A DNA stretch of 64,000 nucleotides from Lichenicola sp964236105 (GTDB taxonomy: Bacteria > Pseudomonadota > Alphaproteobacteria > Acetobacterales > Acetobacteraceae), in contig CAXSBC010000007.1 of NCBI GenBank assembly GCA_964236105.1, positions 124,001 through 188,000 on the forward strand, in the 5' to 3' direction. The notes below the pieces were generated by a model that was not told where the DNA came from, searched no databases, and was given only the letters and a program-made list of their open reading frames with translations. This document shows, in pieces, positions 8,232 through 16,571 of this stretch. The position numbers were made by a program, and so were the translations under genes. Within the stretch, counting starts at the first letter, position 1. Every line of letters starts with the position of its first letter.

Positions 8232-9610
8232 CGCCCCCCGGCACGGTGCGCCGTGCCGGGGTCCCGGTGCTGCCGTTGTGGCTGATCTACGGCCTGGGCG
8301 CCCTGCCGATGGTGGCGTTCCTGGCGATCGCGACCCCGCCCATGCAGGTCGCCGACGAGGACGCCCACTTCCTGCGCGCGGTCCAGCTCGGCCAGGGCGG
8401 CGTCCTGGCTGCAAGCCGGCCCGACACGCTGAACGGCCTGCTCCCCGGGAGCGCCGTCCGCTTCGCGCGCGGCCTCGACCAGCCGCCGGCTGCGGGCGAG
8501 ACCGTGCGCTGGTATCAGGCCCGGACCGGGCTCCGGCGCGCCGGCTGGAACAGCCGTCCGGTGGCGGCCTTCTTCGGCAACACCGCGGTCTATCCGCCGG
8601 TCTTCTACCTGCCGGCAGCACTCGCCATCGATGCCTCGCGGCTCTGCGGCGCCAGCCTCGCCGCCTCGCTGCGGGCCGGCCGGATCGCCCAGGGCCTGGT
8701 CTCGGCGGCGCTGGCAGCACTGGCGCTCGGCATCGCCCGACGCGGCCGGCTCGTGCTGTTCCTGCTGCTCAGCCTGCCGATGACGCTGTCGCTGTTCGGC
8801 TCCTGCTCGCAGGAAGGCCCGATGCTGGCGACCGCCTCGCTCGCCGCCGCCTGGCTGTCGCGACGCGACGCGCAGGCGCCCGGCACGACCGCCGGCTGGC
8901 TCGGCATCGGCCTGCTGCTGGGCACGCTCGGCGCGGCGAAGCTTCCCTCCATCCTGTTCGGCCTGATCCCGGCCTGGCTGGGCGTCGCGTGCGGGCGGAG
9001 CCGGGCCGGCCTCGCCGCCTCGGCCGCCGCCCTGCTGGTCTCGCTGGGCTGGCTCACGGTCGGCGCCGTCCCGCTGATGGGAGGGCTGCAGCGGGCAGGG
9101 GTGTCGCCGTCCCGGCAGCTTGGCCTGGTGCTGACGCATCCGCTGCATGCGGGGCTGGTCGCGTTCCAGACGCTGCACGTGTTCGGCCCCACCCTGGCGC
9201 GCGAGACCGTCGGGGTGCTCGGCCTGCTGGATACGGTGCTGCCGGCCTCCTTCTATGCGGCCGCGTTTCTGTGCCTGTGCTGTGCCGTCGGCGCCGACCG
9301 CTGGCCCCTGGCGCCATCGCCGCCGCCGTTGCGGCCGGCCGGCGCAGGCTGGGCGATCGCCATCCTGCTGGCAGGCTCCGTGGCCATGATCTTCGCGCTG
9401 TTCTACCTGGTCTGGACGCCGGTCGGCGGCGCGCTGATCGAGGGCGTGCAGGGCCGCTACCTGCTGCCGCCGCTGCTATTCTCCACGCTGCTGCTGCCGC
9501 GTGTCGATCCGGCCGGGGCGCTGCCGCCGGCGCAGCGCCGGTTCGCTGCCGGCTTCCTCCTGCTGGTCTGGTGCGTCGTGCCTGCGACCGTGCTGGCCCG
9601 CTATGCCTGA
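8228..9610 (+). CDS. DUF2142 family polytopic membrane protein
   Basis: 460 residues, GTG start inside the stop region of the upstream glycosyltransferase. The protein has about ten hydrophobic helices. Between the first two it carries the loop PPMQVADEDAHFLRAVQ, the signature of DUF2142 proteins, and near the C-terminus VQGRYLLPPLLF, a second conserved segment. DUF2142 proteins resemble GT-C glycosyltransferases, which use polyprenyl-phosphate sugars on the periplasmic side; the acidic DEDAH loop would match the GT-C first-loop acid. Position directly after a polyprenyl-phosphate sugar synthase supports such a role. The acceptor is unknown. Confidence 0.8.
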   Translation: MTPPGTVRRAGVPVLPLWLIYGLGALPMVAFLAIATPPMQVADEDAHFLRAVQLGQGGVLAASRPDTLNGLLPGSAVRFARGLDQPPAAGETVRWYQARTGLRRAGWNSRPVAAFFGNTAVYPPVFYLPAALAIDASRLCGASLAASLRAGRIAQGLVSAALAALALGIARRGRLVLFLLLSLPMTLSLFGSCSQEGPMLATASLAAAWLSRRDAQAPGTTAGWLGIGLLLGTLGAAKLPSILFGLIPAWLGVACGRSRAGLAASAAALLVSLGWLTVGAVPLMGGLQRAGVSPSRQLGLVLTHPLHAGLVAFQTLHVFGPTLARETVGVLGLLDTVLPASFYAAAFLCLCCAVGADRWPLAPSPPPLRPAGAGWAIAILLAGSVAMIFALFYLVWTPVGGALIEGVQGRYLLPPLLFSTLLLPRVDPAGALPPAQRRFAAGFLLLVWCVVPATVLARYA

Positions 9611-11930
9611 AGCCGCGGATACGGCGATCGCCTGCCGGGCAACCGGCTGCGTCCGGACCGGCGCAGGCCTGCTCATGATCTGCGCCGCGCTGATTCCCGC
9701 CGCCTGCTGTCGAGCCGAGGCGCCGCAGGCCGCCGCCGCGACCGCGTCCGTCGCAGCCAGGCCATGGATGGACCCTGCCGTGTCGCCGGACCGTCGAGCC
9801 GCGCTGCTGGAACAGCGGCTGTCGGACACGCAGCGGCTGCAGCTCGTCCGGGGCGACTACGCCGTCGCCGCGAGCTTCCTTCGTCCGGCCAACCTGGTCC
9901 CGCCCGGCGCGATCGGATCGGCCGGCTTCGTGCCGGGCATCGCCTCGCTCGGGGTTCCGGCGCTGCAGGAGAGCGATGGCGGCATCGGGGTCGCCGATCC
10001 GGTCGACGGCACGACCCGCCGGCCGAGTCGCGGCCCTGCCGGCTATGCGACCGCGCTGCCGTCGGGCCTCGCCACCGCCGCCACCTGGAACCGCGACATC
10101 GCCTATCGCGGCGGCGCGATGATCGGCCGGGAGGCGCATCGTCTGGGCTTCAACGTCCTGCTCGCCGGCGGCGTCGATCTGGCTCGCGAGCCCCGCGACG
10201 GGCGCACCTTCGAGTATGCGGGCGAGGACCCGCTGCTGGCCGGGATCATGACCGGCGAGCAGGTGCGCGGCATCCAGTCGCAGCACGTCGTCTCCACGAT
10301 CAAGCACTGGGCGCTCAACGACCAGGAAGCCGGACGCACCGCGCTCTCGTCCGACATGGACTGGACGGCCGCGCGGCAGAGCGACCTGCTGGCGTTCGAG
10401 CTGGCGCTCGATGTCGGCGATCCGGGTGCCGTGATGTGCGCCTACAACCGTGTCAACGGCGTGCAGGCCTGCGGCAGCGACATGCTCCTGAACCGGACGC
10501 TCAAGCGCGACTGGGGCTTCAAGGGCTGGGTGATGTCGGACTGGGGCGCGGTGCATGCCGCCACCGATGCCAATGCCGGGCTGGACCAGGAGTCCGGCAG
10601 CTTCTTCGATCAGGCCAATGGCGGCCGCTTCTTCGGTGCGCCGCTGCGGGCGGCCCTCCGCGACGGCACCGTGACGTCGCGGCGCCTGGGCGACATGGCG
10701 CATCGCATCCTGCGTTCGGAGTTCGCCCACGGCCTGTTCGACGATCCGGCCACGCGAACCGTGCCGATCGACGCGGGCGCGGACGCCGCGGTGGCGCGGG
10801 CGGTCGAGCAGGAGGCGATCGTGCTGCTGAAGAACGCGGACGCGGTGCTGCCGCTCTCCAGGACCGTCGGGTCGGTGGCGGTCATCGGCTCGAACGCGGC
10901 CGCGGGCGTGCTGGAAGGCGGCGGCTCGTCCGTGGTCTGGCCGGTCGGGGGTCCGGCGCCACCGGTCGACGCCGAGACCGGGTTCCCGCGGCCGCTGATC
11001 TGGAACCCGTCCTCGCCGCTGGCTGCCATGCGGCTCGCAGCACCGGCGACGCGCTTCGCCTACGATACCGGAGCCGATCCCGCCCGGGCTGCGGCGTTGG
11101 CCGCGAAAGCGCGTGTCGCCATCGTCTTCGTCAACCAGTGGCTGACCGAGTCCGTCGACGCCGCCAGCCTGTCGCTGCCCACCGACCGCCAGACCGGCGT
11201 GAACCAGGACGCGCTGGTCCGTGCGGTGGCCAGGGCGAACCCGAACACCATTGTCGTCGTCGAGAGCGGCGGCGCCGTGCTGATGCCATGGCTGCGGCAG
11301 GTGAAGGGCGTGCTGGAGGCCTGGTATCCGGGCTCCGGCGGCGGGGCCGCCATCGCCGACATCCTGTTCGGCGCCGTCGACCCATCCGGCCGCCTGCCGA
11401 TCAGCTTTCCCGCCTCGGAACAACAGCTGCCGCGTCCCGTGCTCGACGCTCCCACCCCCGGCCGCGCCGACTTCCACGTGAACTACGACATCGAGGGTGC
11501 GGCTGTCGGCTACAAGTGGTTCCAGCAGCAGCGCCTGACGCCGCTGTTCCCGTTCGGCTACGGGCTCGGCTACACCAGCTTCGCCTTCTCCCGCCTCGCC
11601 GTCACGTCGCCCGACACGCCGAGCGTCACGTTCGACGTGACCAACACCGGCAGCCGTGCCGGCGCCGTGGTGCCGCAGCTCTATCTCGGGCTGCTCGGAC
11701 GCGGCGAGGCGCCGGCGCGGTTGATCGCCTTCACCAAGCTGCATCTGAAGCCGGGCGAGACCAGGCATGTCGCCATGACCGGCGATCCGCGCCTGCTTGC
11801 CGAGTTCGACGGGCGCTCCGACCGCTGGGTGATCAAGGCCGGCCGCTACCCGTTCCGCCTCGCCACCTCGTCCAGCACCATCATACAGACCGTGACCGCC
11901 ACCCTGTCACCCCGAACCCTGGACCCCTGA
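9603..11930 (+). CDS. bglX: GH3 family beta-glucosidase, exported
   Basis: 775 residues from ATG 9603, overlapping the upstream stop by eight bases. An N-terminal hydrophobic stretch (GAGLLMICAALIPAACC, about 21-37) with small residues behind it predicts a Sec signal peptide. The GH3 barrel follows: ESDGGIG, then STIKHWALNDQE, and the nucleophile region GWVMSDWG with the predicted catalytic aspartate D313. The C-terminal GH3 sandwich (about 400-620) and a fibronectin-III-like tail with FPFGYGLGYTSF complete the usual layout. It should cleave terminal beta-glucosides or related beta-glycosides in the periplasm. Co-translation with membrane glycosyltransferases suggests trimming of a self-made glycan. 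The symbol is by family only. Confidence 0.88.
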   Translation: MPEAADTAIACRATGCVRTGAGLLMICAALIPAACCRAEAPQAAAATASVAARPWMDPAVSPDRRAALLEQRLSDTQRLQLVRGDYAVAASFLRPANLVPPGAIGSAGFVPGIASLGVPALQESDGGIGVADPVDGTTRRPSRGPAGYATALPSGLATAATWNRDIAYRGGAMIGREAHRLGFNVLLAGGVDLAREPRDGRTFEYAGEDPLLAGIMTGEQVRGIQSQHVVSTIKHWALNDQEAGRTALSSDMDWTAARQSDLLAFELALDVGDPGAVMCAYNRVNGVQACGSDMLLNRTLKRDWGFKGWVMSDWGAVHAATDANAGLDQESGSFFDQANGGRFFGAPLRAALRDGTVTSRRLGDMAHRILRSEFAHGLFDDPATRTVPIDAGADAAVARAVEQEAIVLLKNADAVLPLSRTVGSVAVIGSNAAAGVLEGGGSSVVWPVGGPAPPVDAETGFPRPLIWNPSSPLAAMRLAAPATRFAYDTGADPARAAALAAKARVAIVFVNQWLTESVDAASLSLPTDRQTGVNQDALVRAVARANPNTIVVVESGGAVLMPWLRQVKGVLEAWYPGSGGGAAIADILFGAVDPSGRLPISFPASEQQLPRPVLDAPTPGRADFHVNYDIEGAAVGYKWFQQQRLTPLFPFGYGLGYTSFAFSRLAVTSPDTPSVTFDVTNTGSRAGAVVPQLYLGLLGRGEAPARLIAFTKLHLKPGETRHVAMTGDPRLLAEFDGRSDRWVIKAGRYPFRLATSSSTIIQTVTATLSPRTLDP

Positions 11931-11937
11931 TCCGGGT

Positions 11938-11978
11938 CTGGGGCCGGCGGCCCCAGCGGGTCCAGGGCAGCGCCCTGG
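11938..11978. terminator. Two tandem hairpins between convergent genes
   Basis: The first hairpin (11938-11956) pairs CTGGGGCC with GGCCCCAG around GGC. The second (11962-11978) pairs CCAGGGC with GCCCTGG around AGC. They fill the 50-base gap between the GH3 gene and the convergent mlaA gene, so they probably terminate both. The second lies inside a 25-base sequence repeated exactly at 58305-58329. Confidence 0.65.
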
Positions 11979-11979
11979 C
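11955..11979 (+). repeat. 25-base palindromic repeat, copy 1
   Basis: This copy is identical over 25 bases to 58305-58329. It contains the hairpin CCAGGGC-AGC-GCCCTGG. Both copies sit just after the stop of a plus-strand gene, as expected for a dispersed terminator-type repeat. Confidence 0.7.
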
Positions 11980-11980
11980 C

Positions 11981-12898
11981 TTACTGCCCCTGCAGCCCCG
12001 CCTTGCTCACGACAGGGCTGACGGTCGGCACCGGCAGGGTGCCGCGTCCGGTATTGCCGCTGTCTGCCGGCGGCCGCTGCCCGACCGTGCTGTTCGCGTC
12101 CGGATACCAGTCCGGCACGGTCGCGCGGTGGTCGTTGCGCGCGGCGTCCTGGTTGGTCTTCTGCAGCTGCCGGTAGAGCGAGCGCTGCGTCGCATAGGGA
12201 TCGAGCGCGCCCTCGTTCAGCTTCTTGAGGTCGTCGATATGCGGCGCGATGGCGTCGACGGCGGCGAGCCCGGTGGAGATCGAGTTGAGGTGGTTGATGC
12301 CGTTGAAGGCCACCCAGGTATAGGGGCTGATCAGCGTGTCCAGGCCGCGGCCGACGCCGTCCCGCACGCCCGACGGACCGAACACCGGCAGATAGAGATA
12401 GGGGCCGGCCGGGATGCCCCAGAGCGCCAGCGTGGTCGCGCCGTCGGCGGAATGGTCCGGATAGCCGACGCGCTTGGCCACGTCGAGCACGCCGCCGATC
12501 CCGGCCGTCGAGTTGATCAGGAAGCGCATGAAGGTGTCGCCGGCGCGACGCGGCTTGGTTTCCAGCACGTCGTTGGCGAACTGCACCGGTGCCCCGAGAT
12601 TGTTGAGCACGTTGTGGATGCCGGTGCGCACCGGAGCGGGAAACACGTAGTTGTAGCCGCGCGCCACCGGGGTCAGCACGTAGGTCAGCAACCCGTCATT
12701 GACCGCGTAGAACACGCGGTTGGTCGGCTCGAACGGATCGTTGGTCGCCTTGTAGTCGGCGAGCGCCTCCGGATCGCTGGCAGGCGGCGGGGTGGCGCAG
12801 CCCGCCAGCAGGGCGGAGGCTGCCACCCCGGCCAGGGCCGTGCGCACGGGCCCAGGGAAGACCGATCTCGCCCAGCCGCTCCGGATCAACTGCCGCAT
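11981..12898 (-). CDS. mlaA: MlaA (VacJ) family outer-membrane lipoprotein
   Basis: MlaA removes mislocalised phospholipids from the outer leaflet of the outer membrane and passes them to MlaC and the MlaFEDB ABC transporter. The start at 12898 gives 305 residues with a lipoprotein signal ending LLAGC (lipidated cysteine at about residue 34). The family core follows: DPFEPTNRVFYAVND, then FLINSTAGIGGVLDVAKRVG, and GPYLYLPVFGPSGVRDGVG. A longer upstream in-frame start at 12991 exists but would bury the signal peptide. The rest of the Mla pathway is not in the window, so this is a stand-alone gene. The C-terminal 60 residues are polar and probably disordered. Confidence 0.93.
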   Translation of the reverse strand: MRQLIRSGWARSVFPGPVRTALAGVAASALLAGCATPPPASDPEALADYKATNDPFEPTNRVFYAVNDGLLTYVLTPVARGYNYVFPAPVRTGIHNVLNNLGAPVQFANDVLETKPRRAGDTFMRFLINSTAGIGGVLDVAKRVGYPDHSADGATTLALWGIPAGPYLYLPVFGPSGVRDGVGRGLDTLISPYTWVAFNGINHLNSISTGLAAVDAIAPHIDDLKKLNEGALDPYATQRSLYRQLQKTNQDAARNDHRATVPDWYPDANSTVGQRPPADSGNTGRGTLPVPTVSPVVSKAGLQGQ

Positions 12899-13003
12899 CC
12901 CTCGTCTCCACGCGTTCGTTCGCGCCTTGGGCGGCATGGATACGGGCTGGCGGGAGCGGGCGAAAGAGCAACGCCGCCACACTGCCGACATGAAGTGCGG
13001 CGG

Positions 13004-13804
13004 CTACACCCTGAACACGTAGGTGCCGCCCGGCTTGCGCTCGATGTCGGGCGGGAAAGCCGCGCGCTTCTCGTCGAAGTAGCGCCGGCGATGGTCGCCC
13101 TGGTCCAGCCGGTTGTAGGTCAGATAGAGCACGCGGCGCGGGCTGTCGGTCAGGTTCGGCTTCGAGGCGTGCGGCACGAAGCTGTCGAAGAAGATGACGT
13201 CGCCGGGCTCGGTCGGCACCGGCATGAGCCCGAGCTCGTCCTCGGCAAGCGGCGTCCATTCCGCGCCGATCAGCCCATGCGCGCGCGGCGCGGTGGCGAT
13301 CTCCAGGCAGCCGTTGGCGATCGTCGCCGGGTCGATCGTCACCAGGGCGGTGACGAGCAGCGGCGCATAGGCGCTCCAGCCGGCCTGCTGGTCCTGGTGC
13401 GCCTTGAAACCGTCGCCGCCCGGATACTTGAAGTTGATCTTGTCCTTGAACAGCACCGTCTCGCCGCCCATCAGCACCGACAGCCAGCGGCTGAGCGCGC
13501 CGTAGCGGGCGATCTCGTCCATGGGCGGGCTGTGGGTGCAGAAATCCTCGATCCGCTGCACCACGCGATGGCCCGGCTCGAGCAGGCTGTCCTCGCCATA
13601 GACCATCTGCCCGCCGGCGACCTCGGGAGCGTCCGCGATCTCGCCGGTCCAGCGCACCAGCGCCTCGGTCTCGGCGGTGGAATAGAAGCCGCGCACCACC
13701 AGGTAGCCGTCGCGACGCATCGCCGCGATCTCGGCGTCGGTCGGCAGCCTGGCGCCGACGCCCAGCCCGTCTGCGGGCGGCCGCGGCTGCGAGACCGCGT
13801 TCAT
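13004..13804 (-). CDS. Phytanoyl-CoA dioxygenase (PhyH) family Fe(II)/2-oxoglutarate oxygenase
   Basis: 266 residues. The facial-triad iron ligands are visible as H136-x-D138 (in AHQDQQAG) and H212 (in FVPHASKPN), followed by the 2-oxoglutarate-binding arginine region SPRRVLYLTYN. The enzyme should hydroxylate or oxidatively cleave a small substrate. Its ATG overlaps the last bases of the nucleotidyltransferase gene (13801-13804), so both are one transcript, divergent from the PEP mutase gene. PhyH-type enzymes act on phosphonates in known pathways (for example PhnY on 2-aminoethylphosphonate), so a phosphonate substrate is a reasonable inference, not a demonstrated one. Confidence 0.82.
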   Translation of the reverse strand: MNAVSQPRPPADGLGVGARLPTDAEIAAMRRDGYLVVRGFYSTAETEALVRWTGEIADAPEVAGGQMVYGEDSLLEPGHRVVQRIEDFCTHSPPMDEIARYGALSRWLSVLMGGETVLFKDKINFKYPGGDGFKAHQDQQAGWSAYAPLLVTALVTIDPATIANGCLEIATAPRAHGLIGAEWTPLAEDELGLMPVPTEPGDVIFFDSFVPHASKPNLTDSPRRVLYLTYNRLDQGDHRRRYFDEKRAAFPPDIERKPGGTYVFRV

Positions 13805-14616
13805 GCCGGCAGCCCTGCCAGCAGCGGCAGCAGGGCCTGGGCCTTGGCGACGTCTTCCATGAAATCGATCTCCGTCCAGGGCAGGCCCGTGATGTCCTCG
13901 TATCCGAATGTCGGCGGACCGGCCGTCTTCGGTCTCTGCGCGTCCTCGCGGATGAGGGCGCGGATCGGTTCCTCGTAGTCCAGCATGCATCCACCGCTCT
14001 CGACAGTCGCCCGCACACGCAGCGCCAGGCTGGCGGCGACCTCGGCGTCGAAGCGGAAGAAGCCCACCGATTCCCCGTGCCAGGCATGCGCTGCCTCCGG
14101 CAGCTTGGCGAAGTCCACCATCCGTCCGCCGTCCGACACGCAGATCTTGACCGGCTCGTCGCCCGGCTCGAGCTCCCGGTCGAGCAGCAGCGCCGCCGGG
14201 TGCGCGGTCGCCATCAGCCGGTCGATCAGACGCTGGTCGTAGATCACGTCCCCATCCATCAGCACCACCGGTCCGCCGCGCTCCAGCACGCCGCGACCGG
14301 CATCGAGCGACACGACGCTGCCCTGCCGCCAGGCGGGATTGTGGATCAGGGCCACCTGGTCGCGATGGCCGACCCGCTCCAGCTCCGCCTCGATCAGCTC
14401 CGCACGATAGCCGACGACGAGGGTGACCGGTCCGGCGCCGGCCCGCGCCAGACGCTCCAGATGACGCTCCAGCAACGTGCGGCCGCCGAAGCGGAGCAGG
14501 ATCTTGGGCAGCTGGTCCGGGTCGCCGCCGGAGCCCCGAGCCAGCCGCCTGCCGCGCCCTGCCGCGAGGATCAGCACGGCCGGGCGGCGCCCCTGGGCAT
14601 GGTCGCGGGCAGGCAT
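13801..14616 (-). CDS. Sugar/phospho-alcohol nucleotidyltransferase (MobA/GlmU-like)
   Basis: 271 residues. The nucleotide-binding signature is canonical: VLILAAGRGRRL near the N-terminus, LPKILLRFGGRTLLERHL with the conserved lysine, and VLMDGDVIYD as the metal-binding acidic motif. Family members transfer CMP, UMP or another NMP to a sugar phosphate, phosphocholine or a phosphonate. The C-terminal ITGLPWTEIDFMEDV is a pattern I associate with nucleotidyltransferases linked to phosphocholine/phosphonate loci. The gene is divergent from the PEP mutase fusion (bases 14617-14719 between them) and overlaps the downstream dioxygenase gene by four bases. The expected job is cytidylyl activation of a phosphonate or a related head group. 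Confidence 0.8.
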   Translation of the reverse strand: MPARDHAQGRRPAVLILAAGRGRRLARGSGGDPDQLPKILLRFGGRTLLERHLERLARAGAGPVTLVVGYRAELIEAELERVGHRDQVALIHNPAWRQGSVVSLDAGRGVLERGGPVVLMDGDVIYDQRLIDRLMATAHPAALLLDRELEPGDEPVKICVSDGGRMVDFAKLPEAAHAWHGESVGFFRFDAEVAASLALRVRATVESGGCMLDYEEPIRALIREDAQRPKTAGPPTFGYEDITGLPWTEIDFMEDVAKAQALLPLLAGLPA

Positions 14617-14719
14617 TTTTTCTGTGGCCGATCCGAACGGAATGAGGCAGGAAGTGGTCAGATAGATGACACTCCCGTGAGGATTGCGCAAATTGTCGAC
14701 TGGACGTGAAACGGATCGC

Positions 14720-16507
14720 GTGATCGCCCGTGGTCCGGACGCAACGACATCGGGCGGCTCCCAGTCCTTGAGCAGCATCCCGTCCTGGGCCCCCCGGCAG
14801 CCCGCCTCCCGCTTCGCCCGGCTGCGCGCGATGCTGGCCGGTCCGGAGCTCGCCTTCCTGATGGAGGCGCATAGCGGCCTGTCCGCCAAGATCGTCGAGG
14901 AGGCCGGCTTCCAGGGCATCTGGGGCTCCGGCCTGTCGATGTCGGCCTCGCTCGGCCTGCGCGACAACAACGAGGCCTCCTGGACCCAGGTGCTGGAGCA
15001 GGTCGAGTACATGGCCGATGCCACGTCGCTGCCGATCCTGCTCGACGGCGATACCGGCTACGGCAACTTCAACAGCGTGCGCCGGCTGGTCGCCAAGCTG
15101 TGCGCGCGCGGCGTCGCCGGCGTCTGCATCGAGGACAAGCTGTTCCCCAAGACCAACAGCTTCATCGGCGAGGCGCAGCCGCTTGCCGACATGGAGGAGT
15201 TCTGCGGCCGCATCCGCGCCGGCAAGGACAGCCAGACCGACGACGACTTCTCCATCGTGGCCCGCGTCGAGGCGCTGATCTCCGGCCATTCCATGGACGA
15301 GGCGCTGCGTCGCGCCGAGGCCTATCACCGGGCCGGCGCCGACGCGATCCTGATCCATTCCAAGAAGCGCACCGCGCACGAGATCACCGGCTTCATGACG
15401 CGCTGGGGCGACCGCTGCCCGGTGGTGATCGTGCCCACCATGTACTACGCCACCCCCACCGACCTGTTCCGCAAGGCCGGCGTCTCGACGATCATCTGGG
15501 CCAACCACCTGGTGCGCACCTCCATCACCGCCATGCGCGAGACGGCGGCGCGCATTCACGCCGACCAGAGCCTGGCCGACATCGAGGGCCGGGTCGCCAG
15601 CGTGAAGGACATCTTCGCGCTGATGGACAATGACGAGCTCGAGACCGCCGGCGACCGCTATCTGCCGGCGAGCGGCGGCGCGGCCTCGTCGCTGCCGGCA
15701 TTCGGGGCGGCGACGGCGGCCGCCGGCAACCGGGTCGCGCCCGAAGGGCCGGCGCGCGGCATCGTGCTGGCCGCCTCCCAGGGCGAGGCGCTCGGCTCGC
15801 TCACCCTCGACCGGCCGAAATGCATGGTCGACGTGCGCGGCAGGCCGCTGCTGAGCCAGCTGCTCGACACGCTGCGCCAGGGCGGCGTGCGCGACGTCGC
15901 GGTGGTGCGCGGCTATGCCAAGCAGGCGATCGGCCCGGACACGGTGCCCTTCGAGGGCCTCACCCTGCTCGACAACGACGCCTACGCCAGCACCGGCGAG
16001 GTCGCGTCGCTGCTGCGCGCGGCCGACCGGCTGTGCGGCGAGACGGTGCTGGTCTATGGCGACGTGCTGTTCCGACGCTACATCCTGGATGCGCTGATGG
16101 GCGTCGACGCCGACATCGTCATCGCCGTCGACGCCCTGCGCCAGCGCGCCGAGGGCAGGCCCCGCGCGCACCACCCGCATCCGCGCGACCTGGTGCTGGC
16201 CGACAAGCCGTTCACCGCCAGCTATCTCGACGAGGCCCCGGCCAGCCTGCGCGCGATCGGCACGGTGGCGCCGGCCGACAGCATGGGCGAATGGATCGGC
16301 CTGGTCCGGCTGAGCGCGCGGGGTGCGGCACTGGTCCGCGCCGAGCTCGACCTCATGCAGGCCGACGGCACCGCCCGGCAGGCCGACATCTCGGCGCTGC
16401 TGCAGCGGCTGGCGGCACGGCACGCGGTCGCCGTGCACTACATCACCGGCCACTGGCTCGACGTGGACACGATGGCCGACCTGGCGGACGCCCGGAACTT
16501 CTCCTGA
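14720..16507 (+). CDS. pepM: Phosphoenolpyruvate phosphomutase fused to a nucleotidyltransferase domain
   Basis: PEP mutase makes the C-P bond, converting PEP to phosphonopyruvate, the first step of almost all phosphonate biosynthesis. The isocitrate-lyase-fold domain (about residues 35-320) has the diagnostic EDKLFPKTNSF at 138-148, which separates true mutases from lyases, and the metal-site LLDGDTGYGN (D109, D111). A second domain from about residue 347 to the end looks like a nucleotidyltransferase (GIVLAASQG, LDRPKCMVDV, LVYGDVLFRR); its Gly-rich loop departs from the usual AAGxGxR. Such fusions are known as phosphonyl-tailoring cytidylyltransferase partners. The start is uncertain: GTG 14720 is chosen, TTG 14684 and TTG 14768 are possible. 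Confidence 0.9.
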   Translation: MIARGPDATTSGGSQSLSSIPSWAPRQPASRFARLRAMLAGPELAFLMEAHSGLSAKIVEEAGFQGIWGSGLSMSASLGLRDNNEASWTQVLEQVEYMADATSLPILLDGDTGYGNFNSVRRLVAKLCARGVAGVCIEDKLFPKTNSFIGEAQPLADMEEFCGRIRAGKDSQTDDDFSIVARVEALISGHSMDEALRRAEAYHRAGADAILIHSKKRTAHEITGFMTRWGDRCPVVIVPTMYYATPTDLFRKAGVSTIIWANHLVRTSITAMRETAARIHADQSLADIEGRVASVKDIFALMDNDELETAGDRYLPASGGAASSLPAFGAATAAAGNRVAPEGPARGIVLAASQGEALGSLTLDRPKCMVDVRGRPLLSQLLDTLRQGGVRDVAVVRGYAKQAIGPDTVPFEGLTLLDNDAYASTGEVASLLRAADRLCGETVLVYGDVLFRRYILDALMGVDADIVIAVDALRQRAEGRPRAHHPHPRDLVLADKPFTASYLDEAPASLRAIGTVAPADSMGEWIGLVRLSARGAALVRAELDLMQADGTARQADISALLQRLAARHAVAVHYITGHWLDVDTMADLADARNFS

Positions 16508-16528
16508 GGTCGCGCGCTGGCGCCGGCC

Positions 16529-16557
16529 GGCATCGCTCCCATATCGGAAGCGATGCC
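16529..16557 (+). terminator. Hairpin between pepM and the lipoprotein gene
   Basis: GGCATCGCT (16529-16537) and AGCGATGCC (16549-16557) form a 9-bp perfect stem with an 11-base loop. It ends 14 bases before the lipoprotein ATG and 7 bases before its GGAGG, so it may attenuate read-through from pepM or shape the ribosome site. Confidence 0.4.
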
Positions 16558-16571
16558 AACCGGAGGCTGTC

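Noticed and set aside
9764..13978. A 1404-residue plus-strand frame crossing the GH3, mlaA and dioxygenase genes
   Set aside because: It runs in the wrong frame of the GH3 gene and antisense to the next genes; its composition is low-complexity Arg/Gly/Ala.
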